The notes under the pieces were generated by a model. The model did no database searches and was not told the DNA's origin. It saw nothing but the letters and a program-made list of their open reading frames with translations. A stretch of DNA of 64,000 nucleotides from Brachypterus glaber (Eukaryota > Arthropoda > Insecta > Coleoptera > Kateretidae), in assembly GCA_958510825.1 (NCBI GenBank), contig OY294054.1:7115683-7179682 (forward strand), given 5' to 3'. Numbering within the stretch: the first letter of the stretch is position 1; the number at the start of each line of letters is the position of its first letter. This document shows, piece after piece, positions 21,442 to 32,938 of this stretch. The position numbers were made by a program, and so were the translations under genes.

Positions 21442-22987
21442 ATGCATGGTCCGGGTTGGTTAAGTTTGGACAAAGGAAAATGGCCAACTTCAAACAACAC
21501 AAACCATGACATCAAAGATCTGCCGGAATTTAAAGGGCAGACAGTTTTAACTGCTACAATAGCAGATAAAATTGACATCTTTGATAGGTTTTCTAGTTTA
21601 TTCAAACTTAAATCTATCATAGCTTACTGTAGGCGCTTTATTTATAACTCGCTCAAGAAAAATGTCAATAAATTAAATGGAAAGCTGTTTGTCGATGAAG
21701 AAATATCGTTGTTATCAAGTAACAAGCCACTAGATAATAAAAGTCGGTCGCTTTGTCTTAGTCCTTTCTTTGATAAAAATGATAAATTGATCCGAGTCGG
21801 AGGTAGAATAACCAATGCGGATGTGTCTTATTCACAAAAGCACCAAGCTTTGCTACCTCAGTCACATATTTTGACCAAATTATTGATTCGATATGAGCAT
21901 GCGCGTTTATTACATGCTGGGCCACAATTAACGTTGTCCTCCCTTAGAAAAAATTATTGGGTCATAAATGGCAGAGCCGTTGTACGGGGTGTACTTCGAA
22001 AGTGTGTTCAATGCTTTCGAGCTAAACCTATTTTTAATCAACCCAAGATGGGTGACCTCCCAAAGCAACGCGTTATCCCCACGGCCGTTTTTTAATTGTC
22101 AAGTTGACTTGGCAGGCCCATATAATATAAAGGACGGGATCACACGATCTCGAAAAATTGTAAAAACGTATATTTGTATATTTGTGTGCTGTAGTACCAA
22201 GGCGGTCCATATCGAACTTGCAGGGAACCTATCAACGGAATGTTTCTTGAATTGCTTAAAGCGGTTTATGAGTCGTAGAGGGTTTATAAAAAATATCTGG
22301 TCAGATAATGCAACCAATTTTCTTGGGGCTAGTAATGAAATTATAAATATTTCGCAAAAAATCACTAGCTTGCCAATATCTAAATATTTGCTTGACAATC
22401 AAGTAACGTGGCATTTTATTCCGCCATATGCGCCCAATTTTGGTGGGCTACACGAACGAGCTGTCGGTTCTTGTAAGTTCCACTTAAAACGTATAGTAGC
22501 AGACAAAAATTTGCACTATGAATCATTCGTAACGATTCTGACACAAGTCGAGGCTATACTAAATTCTAGACCTTTAACACCCTTGTCGTCAGATCCTAGT
22601 GACCTTAACCCGCTCACTCCAAGTCAGTTCCTTATTGGTTCCGAGCTGGTGGCATTTCCTGAAGAAAATATTTCTGAAGTTCCGTTGAATCGACTTAATA
22701 ATTACAAGTTGCTACAACAATGCTTTGAACACTTTTGGGGCCGCTGGCACATGGACTATATTTCCGATTTTCAACAACGGAATAAAAACAAGAAGCCTGG
22801 AGGTGACTCACCTAAAATTGGTGACATGGTGGTGATGAAGGAAGAAAACGTTCCGCCCATGAAATGGTGCATAGGACGTGTAAAAGAGGTCTTTCCTGGG
22901 AAAGACAACGTCATTAGGGTCGCCGCAGTACAGACCAAGGATGGAGTATTCAAGAGCATGCTCCAAACTGGCCATTCTGCCACTTGA
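21442..22987 (+). pseudogene. BEL/Pao integrase with DUF5641-like tail, copy B
   Basis: Same organisation as copy A, with the frame break at the T-run near 22095. The zinc-binding region, DDE core and KWCIGR tail motif are all readable. A 19-codon deletion removes the segment that in copy A starts after LNGKLFVDE. The deletion lies before the zinc-binding region, in the linker after RNase H. Confidence 0.83.
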
Positions 22988-23002
22988 TGAGGAATGAACT
23001 TG

Positions 23003-23468
23003 TGTTGTGTTACAAAACACTAAGTTCGTTTAGTGTTTGTGTTGATAGCTGGTGCTATCAAGGGCGCCGGCATGTCGCGTTTCGCACGCTAAAATCAAAC
23101 TTTTTGGTTTAAATGTGCCGCGTATTTCGCGGCCGTTAAGACTGAGAGCGACACCTGTCGTAAGAGAGTCAGAAAAAAAAAACGAATCAAGATGGCATGC
23201 GAATGAACGTTATTTCGCGCTAATATGAATTCTTTTAGTTTTAAATAGTATACATGAACTTATATTTTGTACATTTCGTATAATAAAATGTGCCGTGATA
23301 TGTGCCAACGTATAAAACTATTCAACGTTAGCCGGCCGGCTTTATAAAGGTTAGTGTAAAAATCTCCAATACCACAAGTCCAAGAAGCAGTCTCGAGGCA
23401 AATCAACGAAAATAAATCCTAAGCTCCTGAGTACGGCAGGAGATCAATTACAGTCCAAAATATCAACA
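23003..23468 (+). repeat. BEL/Pao 3' LTR, copy B
   Basis: 466 bp from TGTTG to CAACA, differing from copy A by an extra A in an A-run near 23170 and a few substitutions. It is part of the duplicated block, so its similarity to copy A dates the block rather than separate insertions. Confidence 0.65.
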
Positions 23469-23489
23469 CCGGTGAGTTCTCTTAATTTA

Positions 23490-25441
23490 TTAGGCCCTCA
23501 CTACCCCCCGACACATATCATGAAATAGTTGCTCGAGCTTTTTCTGAAAAACTCCAGTTGCTACCTTAACTCCAAACATTAAACGATGGACTTTATAAAG
23601 CCCACGATGAGTGTTGATAACTAATAATTCTTTAGATTTTTCATCTAATTCAAATTGCATGAATGCTTTCGTTAAATCAATAACACTAAATTCTTCTCCA
23701 CCGCTATATTTGTTAAAATATGCCTTATAAGCTTGCAAATTAATAGCTGAAATTGAGGACCCTGAGTCATAAAAATGTTACAAAATTGTTGTTTATTTTA
23801 ATTTTAACATTAAAATCTTCATTAATATAACTTTTTTTTTATTATTACAATTAAAAATAAATACCTCATCTATATTTTCTTCTTTTTCTTCGCTTACAAC
23901 ATTAAACTTTTCCACACATATTGTCGGTATGATTTCCCTTAAATTTTCCGCATCTCCAGTGGAATATTTGCATTGTTGCATTTAATTTTACCGTGATTGT
24001 TCCCACAAATTTACGTTATACACCTTATTTCTGTTAAAATGTTGTTCCCGACCATTTTTATTGACTCCAAACATTAAACGATGGACTTAATAAAGCCCAC
24101 GATGAGTGTTAACTAATAATTCTTTAGATTTTTCATCTAATTCAAATTGCATAAATGCTTTCGTTAAATCAATTCTTCTCCACCGCTATATTTGTTAAAA
24201 TATGCCTTATAAGCTTGCAAATTAATAGCTAAAAATGTTACAAAATTGTTGTTTATTTTAATTTTAACATTAAAATCTTGATTAATATAACTTTTTTTTT
24301 ATTATTACAATTAAAAATAAATAAATCTATATTTTCTTCTTTTTCTTCGCTTACAACATTAAAGACTTTTCCACACATATTGTCGGTATGATTTCCCTTA
24401 AATTTTCCGCATCTCCAAGTGCATTGCATTGCATTTAATTTTACCGTGATTGTTCCCACAAATTTTGCGTGAAGAATTTCCATAATTGATTTGTTTATAC
24501 ACGTTATTTCTGTTAAAATGTTGTTCCCGACCATTTTTATTGACGTAATGAGAATTTTCGGTTGGTATTACTTGACATTTGGTTATTTCTGGGTTTAGCG
24601 GAAGTGGGCGGAGCTACATATGCGCGTTATTTTTCAATACTAAATACGCCATTTTTACGTTCTTTATCAGTGTTTTCTTTAATCTTAGCAATTTCCAAAA
24701 TAGTTTCAAAAGATGCGTCTATAGCTATTTCACAAATTCTGTCGAAAATATTATTGTCCAACAACCCGCTTACAAATTTATAACATAATTTAAAGATGTC
24801 CCAAAATCACAATTACTGGCAAATGCCTTGATCCTAGTGTGTCAATCCGCTATGGTTTAGTTTTCCTGCTGCACAATGGTATAAAATTTCTTCCGTTATC
24901 GCCAAATACAGTTTTTTATTGAATATTGTTTTTTTTTTTTAATTTCGATAATTTCGTCAAATTTCTTTGCATTGGGCAATTCCGGGAAGGCTAAATTTCG
25001 AAGTAATTTATACGTGTTGGTATTAAGAGCTTATAATTACGGCAATCTTAATTTTTTCATCAGTGAATTCAATTGAATTAGAAATAAAATACTGTTCTAA
25101 TTGTTCTAAATAAATTTGAATCTTCATTAGGAGAAAATTCTTTAAATTGAAATTTCGCAGTGGAAACGGCCATTTTGTAAACGTGAAGAAAATTATAAAA
25201 ATGATGAATCAAAATTAGTATTTACCATAAATCCTTTTTTTATCCCGTCGCCATTGAAGTGAGTGGTTATAATGATTTGAGACGTCAATTAGGTTCCAGC
25301 CATTTATTAATAAATAATATATTTTAACATTTACAATACTCGAAGCACACACATTTAGACATCAATAGACTTGTCCGAGTCGGAACGAAGTGAGACTTGG
25401 GCATGGTCTCTAATGCGCATGTCGCACTTACCGACATGACA
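23490..25441 (-). mobile_element. Gypsy LTR element, upstream half, copy B
   Basis: Duplicate of 12724-14654 with the same order on the minus strand: candidate LTR (about 25441-25255), gag remnant (from about 25200), internal tandem duplication, and RT fragment 23738-23490 with FSVIDLTKAFMQFELDEK. The piece at 24534-24253 reads MVGNNILTEITCINKSI and WRCGKFKGNHTDNMC, a likely nucleocapsid cysteine region. Small indels differ from copy A. No downstream Gypsy half is found next to copy B. Confidence 0.72.
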
Positions 25442-27380
25442 CGTCTCCTATGGTAAATTTTAGAGAACTAATTCAGTATTTAGGTCTTAATTTGTTAAAT
25501 TATTTAAGTTTGAAATTACCAATCCACCAATTCCAAATACCCGGGATTATATCCTTCCTTCTTAATACCGGGATTGAAGAGGCCAAAACTGATCCTGGGT
25601 TTAAGCTTTTGGGGTTCGGGAGACGATACGACTAACCGACCGACTAACCAAGTGCACTTGGTCATGACACCCTTTTATGCATGAAATTATATATATTTTT
25701 TCAATATAAAACGTCATAAAACGCAAAAATATGAAAAAATGAAAATGCACAATAATATTTAAAAAAAGCTTTTTTTGAGGCTTTGGGGACGTCAAGTGTT
25801 ACATAAGCAAATTGAAGCAAAATTTCGCTCCTAATAAGGGGTTGTTGGGGGTAGACAAAATATAAAACCTCTCGTCTTTAGTAAAGCGAGACCCATGGTA
25901 TAAAGTGTATGAATTTGGCCCCAATTTGCTTTCATAATACTTCCAAAATTAAAAAATAGGTAAAATGAAAGCAAATGGAGATTTGGCTGGGAAATAAGTT
26001 GCCATTTTTTTTAGCTAATTTTAAAAAGAAAATGGTAATTTCATGAAAATAGCAGATATGAGGAATAAAAGTCTGTAGTATGTATGATGACAAAAGGAGT
26101 TAATTACAAAAATCTCTATATGGACCAAATCTGATATTTATAGAATATGGTGCACAATAGGCCGAGACGATTTTTTTTAAGAAGATCCAGGACTAGTAAA
26201 AAAAGTTGTAGTATGTTTAGAGTAACTCATTTGCAAAAAGGACTGAAGGGGGGTTACTTTTGGACCTCACATTATACACCTATACACAGTATAGACCTTC
26301 AAATTCTCAGTTTTTAACATTTTAAATATTTAATGTGATAATTCTGAAGTTTTAAACCATAGGCTACTAAGGGCTTGTACTTTAAATATGTAACGCAAAT
26401 TGTGCAAAATTCATATATATGCTTACTGTTGCTCTTGTAAAGGTGGTACAGGAAAAATCTATACCACCCTTAAAAGAACAACAAGAGGCATATAAAGTGT
26501 ATGACTTTTTGCGTTACACATTTAAAGTATAAAATAATTTTACAATTATATGCTCTGTGGCTCACAGACTGTGGGAAAATTATATTAATTTATGTTAAAA
26601 TGTTATATATTACCTATGAACCATAGATGTAGAACAAAAACTATCTACTTTAATATTTTGATTTGATAAGCCCTGACCTGCACATTTTTGTTTTATTTTT
26701 TGATTTTACTAAAACAAACGAAACTAAAAACATTAACTAAGAATAAAAAAATCTTAATCAATGCTAATATTAACACTAAAAAAATATTTAATGATACCTA
26801 TATAGGCTCTAGGGACCCACAAATTAACTGTTTAAATTTTTTAATAACTTTAATTAATAATGTTTTTTATTGGTTACCCAAAAGGTCCTTCAGCCATGTT
26901 TACAAAATATTACAGATATTAACAAAAATAGAATATCAAAACTTAACATAATATGTATATTATACAATTGGATTATATAAAAAAAAATGAGATAAATATG
27001 TATATAAATAAAACAAAAAGTTTAATATTTAGTTTACAAAAACCTAATATTAAACCAAAAAATTAGAGTCCTAGGTCCTATTATATAGGTTCTTAATTTT
27101 TGTTATAGAAATATTTTGAGAAAAAATACTTTAATTGTATAGTAATATGAAATATTAAAAAATTTGAAAACTGGTCATTAGGGTCCGGTCCTATTTAAGT
27201 ATTTTTCAGAATACATATTAGTTTTTATCAAATTTTAAAACCGTGTCTCCTTTAGAACAGTCAAATAAACAATTTAAAAAAATTGAGCCTTTGCATGTCA
27301 ATACTTTAAATCAATTTTTTTAGACACCCAGTACAATATTAAAACAAAAATAACGGTAAGATTATCATAGATTAACATGC
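25442..27380. other. Non-coding stretch, copy B of 14655-16530
   Basis: No gene recognised. The fold-back of copy A is repeated at about 26385-26530. A ~47-bp segment near 26541, containing ctctgtggctcacagac, is absent from copy A. The ORF at 26688-26951 is identical in type to 15852-16115 and is not called. Confidence 0.5.
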
Positions 27381-28469
27381 TAATAAGTACTTATTATTTT
27401 TTAACAATGACATTATGTCGATTTCACTTTAAACTTTCACACTTTATATATTTTGGACACATACAATATGTCAATTTTGACATTTGTTATTTTTTTTTGA
27501 AATGTCATTTATAATTTGAAGTTGACATTGTCATTCTATTTGTCATAATTTTTATTGTCAATTTATTACTAGCTTTTTCCAATTTGTATATATATTTTTT
27601 AAAAACGTAACCAATAAAAGCCCTGAAGAAGTCCCTACAATAAGGGGCAAAACATTGGCGTTTTTGAAAAATACTGCCTTTTAGTTCTTCAAAGCAAACA
27701 AAAATTATAAATTAAAAGTGACCTGTGATGCTTCTTGAAAACGAAGCCAACCCTCACAAAGTTTAAAGTCCTTTGAGTAAAAGTTGAATCCAATTTGATC
27801 TTCTCCTTTGCATATACTGGAAAAAAATATCAATATAAATTTTATTGTAAACCAAGAAAAAAAAGTTGAAATTTTTTAGATTTTTTGAATTTTATTTATA
27901 TTTTTTTATAGTTTTTGAAAAAAAAAATGGCAGCTAGACTAGACTAAAAAACTAGACCTATGGTATAAAATATCTGTAGCTTAAAGCGTTATCATGATCA
28001 CAAATTTTCCAGACAGTCAGTCAAATTTTTTTACTAACGAAAGTATTTCCTCGGTGAAAGTAATAGTAATAAGAAAATGATTATAAACAGCATTTAAAAC
28101 ACTAAATGTTATTTTTTTATTTAACTAAAAATCAGTGTCGTTTTAAGGATTTAGGTTATAACCACAAGATTAAATTATTATTAATCCTATCTTAATCTTA
28201 TCTTAATATTATCTGAATTTTATCTTAATCTTATCTGAATATTATTTAATAGCTTATAAAAAGCTTGATAGTTTTAGATCTCTCCAATTATAGTCATGTC
28301 TCTGACATTCACCCTGTCAGGATATACAAGTCTTTTATCACAAGAATATTACCCTCCAATAGAAATTGACCCTGATTATCAGTATTCCTTGGCATTGATT
28401 GGGTTTTATACCTACAACTCTACCCCTAATATTGAAGAGGGGAAAAACAATAAATTTTACTACACAGAA
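27381..28469. repeat. ~1.1-kb duplicated block, unit 1
   Basis: Direct repeat of 30613-31729 with about 3.23 kb offset. Both start with taataagtacttatt, which contains the perfect 14-base palindrome aataagtacttatt, and both end inside the penton-like gene. Unit 2 carries a ~25-bp insertion relative to unit 1 near 28092. The block includes the hammerhead-like motif and the first 58 codons of the capsid-like gene. Confidence 0.9.
27601..27665 (+). ncRNA. Hammerhead-like ribozyme motif, unit 1 (candidate)
   Basis: ctgaaga is followed by a hairpin in which gtccc pairs with ggggc, then aaaac where an active hammerhead would have gaaac. Outer flanks aaaaacg...ccaat and attggcgttttt can pair with a 3-base bulge. 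The CUGANGA-stem-GAAA layout is the hammerhead core known from Penelope-like and other retroelements. The G-to-A change and the very short space for stem I argue that this copy is inactive, or is a different hairpin. Confidence 0.35.
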
Positions 28470-28568
28470 AAGTGTTTCTTTAATCAAGAATATTGTTATA
28501 TACAAATAACAGTATTCTCAAACAGACTTTTTTCTGTGTGCAGCAGTATTTTGTTATTAATTTATTGA
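28296..28568 (+). pseudogene. Polinton/Maverick penton-like (minor capsid) gene, truncated copy
   Basis: From ATG at 28296 the frame reads MSLTFTLSGYTSLLSQEYYP and continues with FYTYNSTPNIEEGKNNKFYY. Homology to the copy at 31556 ends at 28469, and the remaining 33 codons are unrelated tail to a stop. The opening resembles the minor capsid (penton-like) protein of Polinton/Maverick elements and adintovirus-like viruses, judged from memory of the family, not from a search. Only about a quarter of the expected length remains, so it is a relic. Confidence 0.5.
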
Positions 28569-28569
28569 G

Positions 28570-28916
28570 AAAAAAATAATTTTTATTTTAATAATAATAT
28601 TATAATTTAATAATTTTATTTCTTTGTGTTTAAATTATCTTAATTTATTAATACACCGTACAAAAAGTCCAAATTGCAGATTTTATTTGTTTAAAACGCA
28701 AAAAAAAGTTATCAAAAAGTATAATTATGTTACGACACTCAAAAAAATGTTTCTTAAATTAAGAAAATGGTATACATTAACGGTGATTTTTATTTTAATA
28801 ATTATATATTTATAATTTAATAATTAATACATTTTAATACAAGAAAAAATAATTATTAACAGCATTATCCAAATTACTGTGGAAAATGTAATATATCATT
28901 TACTGTAAATAGTATA
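28570..28916. other. AT-rich spacer
   Basis: No gene. It contains degenerate copies of the ataatttaataattttatttctttgtg type unit seen at 29596-30170. The small ORF at 28624-28815 is not supported. Confidence 0.45.
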
Positions 28917-29581
28917 CAGAGCGGTACAAAAGTCACTCTTAACTTTTGAACCAGTAGAGATATCGACTTCAAATTTGGAACTTTTAAATAAGACAACTTA
29001 CACTATCTTTTAGCATATATTTAATACTTTCAGCTCTTAAAATGTGGGCAGGGGGGCATGGGGGCACATTTTTTTTAAATGGGGGGGTCGTGTAATACAT
29101 TATTTGAAAGCTTATAAAATTCTCCATTTTAAAATGGGGTTGAAAATGGGTATTAATGTCAAACTTCCTCTAAATAAAAACAAATAATTTTTTAAAAATG
29201 CCTAATTTCATCATAAAAAAATGTTAATTATACTTTTAAACTAATTTTAGTTGACATAAATAAAAATTTATAAAAAAAAACTTAAAAAATCGAATGTTTT
29301 AGCACAAAAAATTGAAAAATCAAAACATTTTTAAAAAAATTAAAAATGTTAGTTTAAATAGAAAATTTTATAAGCTTTAAAATGATGTATCACACGACCC
29401 CCCTTTCCATTAAAAAAAATGTCCTCCCATGCCCCCTGTCCACATTTTAAGAGCTGAAAATATCAAATATATGCTAAAAGATAGTTTAAGTTTTCTTATT
29501 TAAGAGTCCTAAATTTAAAGTAGATATCTCAACTCGTTCAAAAGTTAAAAGGGGGGGGGTGGTGACATTTGGACCACACTG
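28917..29581. mobile_element. 665-bp MITE with ~215-bp terminal inverted repeats
   Basis: The left arm (28917-29130) and right arm (29365-29581) are inverted copies, running from CAGAGCGGTACAAAAGTCAC on one side to the complement of CAGTGTGGTCCAAATGTCAC on the other. TA dinucleotides flank both ends (28915-28916 and 29582-29583), as expected for a Tc1/mariner-type TA duplication. There is no transposase. A truncated relative lies at about 50835-51266. Confidence 0.8.
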
Positions 29582-29595
29582 TATGCGTAGAATTA

Positions 29596-30170
29596 CTTGG
29601 ACTTTTGAGCCTAAATTATGAAATAATTTTTATTAATTATATTTATTTATAATTTAATAATATTATTTCTCTGTGTTATTTAAATTTATCTTATCAATTA
29701 TTAATTATATTTATTTAAAATTTAATAATTTTAATTTCCTGAATGTTATTTAAATATATCTTATTCTTGAAAAATAAATAGAATTAATTTTAGCTATTCT
29801 CTATGGTTTTTCAGGTGTACCTAAATTATGAAACAATTTTTATTAATTGTATTTATAATTTAATAAATTTATTTCTCTGTGTTAATTAAATTTATCTTAT
29901 TCTTGTAAAATAAATAAAATAAATTATTCATTTTAGCTATCTCGGTGATTTGTCAGGTGAAGCTAAATTATGAACAATTTTTATTAATTATATTTATTTA
30001 TAATAATAATTTTATTTCTCTGTGTTATTTAAACTTATCTTATTAATTATTAATTATATTTATTTATAATTTTATTTCTCTATTTAAATTTATCTTATTC
30101 TTGTCAAATAAATAAAATAATTTATTAATTTTAACTATCTCGATGGTTTTTCTTCAAATTTAATCTTAAA
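29596..30170. repeat. Degenerate AT-rich tandem repeat
   Basis: Roughly 140- to 150-bp units with words such as aaacaatttttattaatt, ttatttctctgtgttattt and ttagctatctcggtg recur at about 29613, 29818 and 29963, with decay and deletions. No coding potential. Confidence 0.65.
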
Positions 30171-30612
30171 AAATAAACTTTTAATTTAGTTATGTCAATA
30201 GTCTCAAAATAAGTTTGGTTATTATTATAATATATTTTTTACTATTATTATTTGACAAACAAATATTTTGAAAAAATATACATACAAAATAATAAATAAG
30301 TTATCGTGCAATAATATTATTTATGACAAAACGGCATTAAGTAATCATCACTAATTTAGGACAATTTTTTTGACTTTGAAAAATTAAAATTTTAGATAAT
30401 AAAAGTAAGAAGAAGAAATATTTTAGAGATGATTTACATTAAAGTTAGCAATAATACCATTAACTATAGGACGGATACACAAAAGTACATTAGTAGTACA
30501 TTATTCTTAAACATAACAAAATGGTACATATACATATTTATACAATACATTAATTTTACAATTAAAAGTTAAACTATATACTTTTTAAACATAATTTCTT
30601 ATAATATAAAAA
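30171..30612. other. AT-rich spacer before duplicated block
   Basis: No feature recognised. Confidence 0.4.
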
Positions 30613-31729
30613 TAATAAGTACTTATTATTTTTTAACAATGACATTATGTCGATTTCACTTTAAACTTTCACACTTTATATATTTTGGACACATACAATA
30701 TGTCAATTTTGACATTTGTTATTTTTTTTTGAAATGTCATTTATAATTTGAAGTTGACATTGTCATTCTATTTGTCATAATTTTTATTGTCAATTTATTA
30801 CTAGCTTTTTCCAATTTGTATATATATTTTTTAAAAACGTAACCAATAAAAGCCCTGAAGAAGTCCCTACAATAAGGGGCAAAACATTGGCGTTTTTGAA
30901 AAATACTGCCTTTTAGTTCTTCAAAGCAAACAAAAATTATAAATTAAAAGTGACCTGTGATGCTTCTTGAAAACGAAGCCAACCCTCACAAAGTTTAAAG
31001 TCCTTTGAGTAAAAGTTGAATCCAATTTGATCTTCTCCTTTGCATATACTGGAAAAAAATATCAATATAAATTTTATTGTAAACCAAGAAAAAAAAGTTG
31101 AAATTTTTTAGATTTTTTGAATTTTATTTATATTTTTTTATAGTTTTTGAAAAAAAAAAATGGCAGCTAGACTAGACTAAAAAACTAGACCTATGGTATA
31201 AAATATCTGTAGCTTAAAGCGTTATCATGATCACAAATTTTCCAGACAGTCAGTCAAATTTTTTTACTAACGAAAGTATTTCCTCGGTGAAAGTAATAGT
31301 AATAAGAAAATGATTATAAACAGCATTTAAAAAAAATCACTGATGTTTTACTGTTAAAACACTAAATGTTATTTTTTTATTTAACTAAAAATCAGTGTCG
31401 TTTTAAGGATTTAGGTTATAACCACAAGATTAAATTATTATTAATCCTATCTTAATCTTATCTTAATATTATCTGAATTTTATCTTAATCTTATCTGAAT
31501 ATTATTTAATAGCTTATAAAAAGCTTGATAGTTTTAGATCTCTCCAATTATAGTCATGTCTCTGACATTCACCCTGTCAGGATATACAAGTCTTTTATCA
31601 CAAGAATATTACCCTCCAATAGAAATTGACCCTGATTATCAGTATTCCTTGGCATTGATTGGGTTTTATACCTACAACTCTACCCCTAATATTGAAGAGG
31701 GGAAAAACAATAAATTTTACTACACAGAA
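30613..31729. repeat. ~1.1-kb duplicated block, unit 2
   Basis: Partner of 27381-28469. Because the penton-like gene continues beyond 31729 while unit 1 breaks there, unit 2 shows the more original right-hand context. Confidence 0.9.
30833..30897 (+). ncRNA. Hammerhead-like ribozyme motif, unit 2 (candidate)
   Basis: Same sequence and pairing as 27601-27665, including ctgaaga and the aaaac variant of the gaaac core, since both lie in the duplicated block. Confidence 0.35.
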
Positions 31730-32283
31730 GTTGAAAACAATACTGATGAAAATAAAACAAGGAAAAAGAAGGAGCATATTATTTCTATACCAACGGGGGC
31801 TTACGAAGTAGCTCACATTGAAAAATATCTGCAAAAACAACTTTCTTCAACCGATTTGCAAAATAAAATCAGTTTAACCCCTAATAACAATACCCTAAAG
31901 TCCCAAATTGAGAGTATTTATGAAATAAACTTTAATCACACTGATAGTATAGGAAAATAACTTGTTTTTTCAGCAAGAGTTTTAGAACCTAATAAACTAC
32001 ATGAATCAGATTTACCTGTAAATATTGTTAAAGTGGTAAAAATTCGTATAGAATGTGATATTGTTTCAGGTTCATACTATAATAGCAAAACCTCACACAC
32101 TTTGTACCAGTTTGCACCATGAGTAGACCCAGGTTATAGTATAAATATAGAGCCTAGAAATCTTATTTATTTACCTGGTACAAATCAAAAACAAATAAAA
32201 AAGATGACACTAACTATACTCGATCAAAACTCCAATTTGATGAAATTTCCGTAGAGAAGAAATTGTGGTATTATTGGAACTGA
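31556..32283 (+). pseudogene. Polinton/Maverick penton-like (minor capsid) gene, longer broken copy
   Basis: The open frame 31556-31960 (134 codons) reads IPTGAYEVAHIEKYL, NNNTLKSQIESIYEINF and ends after TDSIGK at a stop. Downstream, in shifted frames, ARVLEPNKLHESDLPVNIV, IRIECDIVSGSYYN, LIYLPGTNQKQIK and LDQNSNLMKF remain readable to about 32255. That order matches the double jelly-roll minor capsid protein of Polinton/Maverick elements and adintovirus-like viruses (family knowledge, not searched). At least one stop and one or two shifts break it. No polymerase B, integrase, ATPase or major capsid gene was found nearby, so this is an isolated relic. Confidence 0.6.
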
Positions 32284-32654
32284 AAAAGCAAAAATAATGG
32301 GGCTTGTTTCTAGTCAATAAGTCACAATAACGTACTGAATACCCTAGTACGAAAATGGATTTACAATCTTCTTTGAAAGATAAAGATAGAAAATAAGATC
32401 AATATTTTTTTTGTCACAACAAATTATTTATGAAGTAATCTATAATAATAAATACGTTTTTAATTTTTTTTATCTATAAATTTATTTCTCAAATTTTACT
32501 CTTTAATTTTAAAACATAAATTTGTTGCAGGGGAACAGTTTAATTAAATCAAGCTTCTTATGATAATTCTAAGCTTTGCAATTGACTTTTTTGACCATCA
32601 CGGGTCTAGATGTGTTTTAAAGGTTTTTGATGAGATATTGGTGAGATTATAAGG
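32284..32654. other. Spacer after capsid relic
   Basis: A tiny frame starting ATGGATTTACAATC near 32356 ends within about 14 codons. Otherwise nothing is recognised. Confidence 0.4.
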
Positions 32655-32878
32655 TTTTATGAGCTTTTAAACAGCTTTTTATGAGCTTTGAAGAGCTTTT
32701 AAACAGCTTTTTTATGAGCTAGTATGAGCTTTGAAGAGCGTTTAAACAGCTTTTAAACAGCTTTTTTATGAGCTAGTATGAGCTTTGAAGAGCTTTTAAA
32801 CAGCTCTTAAACAGATTTTTATGAGCTAGTATGAGCTTTGAAGAGCTTTTAAATAGGGTTTTATGAGCTTTGAACTGA
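32655..32878. repeat. Minisatellite of gagctttgaagagc-type units
   Basis: About four imperfect 55- to 66-bp units built from tatgagctttgaagagc, ttttaaacagctttt and atgagctagtatgagc. It is not coding. Confidence 0.8.
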
Positions 32879-32938
32879 CCTGATTGTTTTTAACTGATCT
32901 GAACTGATTGCAAACATTTTAACATTGATAAATTATTA

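Larger units (their letters stand above)
18589..23468 (+). mobile_element. BEL/Pao LTR retrotransposon, copy B (5'-truncated)
   Basis: It begins abruptly inside gag and ends with the 3' LTR (23003-23468). From 19473 it is the duplicate of copy A, and the 18589-19472 part shows what copy A has lost in the N gap. Relative to copy A, RT carries a 57-bp in-frame tandem duplication and the integrase amino-terminal region a 57-bp in-frame deletion. Shared frame breaks show common descent. No 5' LTR is present. Confidence 0.88.
19473..27380. repeat. Large segmental duplication, copy B
   Basis: Direct duplicate of 8708-16530. It differs by scattered substitutions and indels, including a 57-bp gain at about 20188-20244, a 57-bp loss near 21698, and a ~47-bp insertion near 26541. 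The right end switches after aacatgc into the 27381 repeat block. Confidence 0.92.

Noticed and set aside
27381..32283. A complete Polinton/Maverick element
   Set aside because: Only the penton-like gene is visible; no polymerase B, integrase, protease, ATPase or major capsid sequence and no matching terminal repeats.
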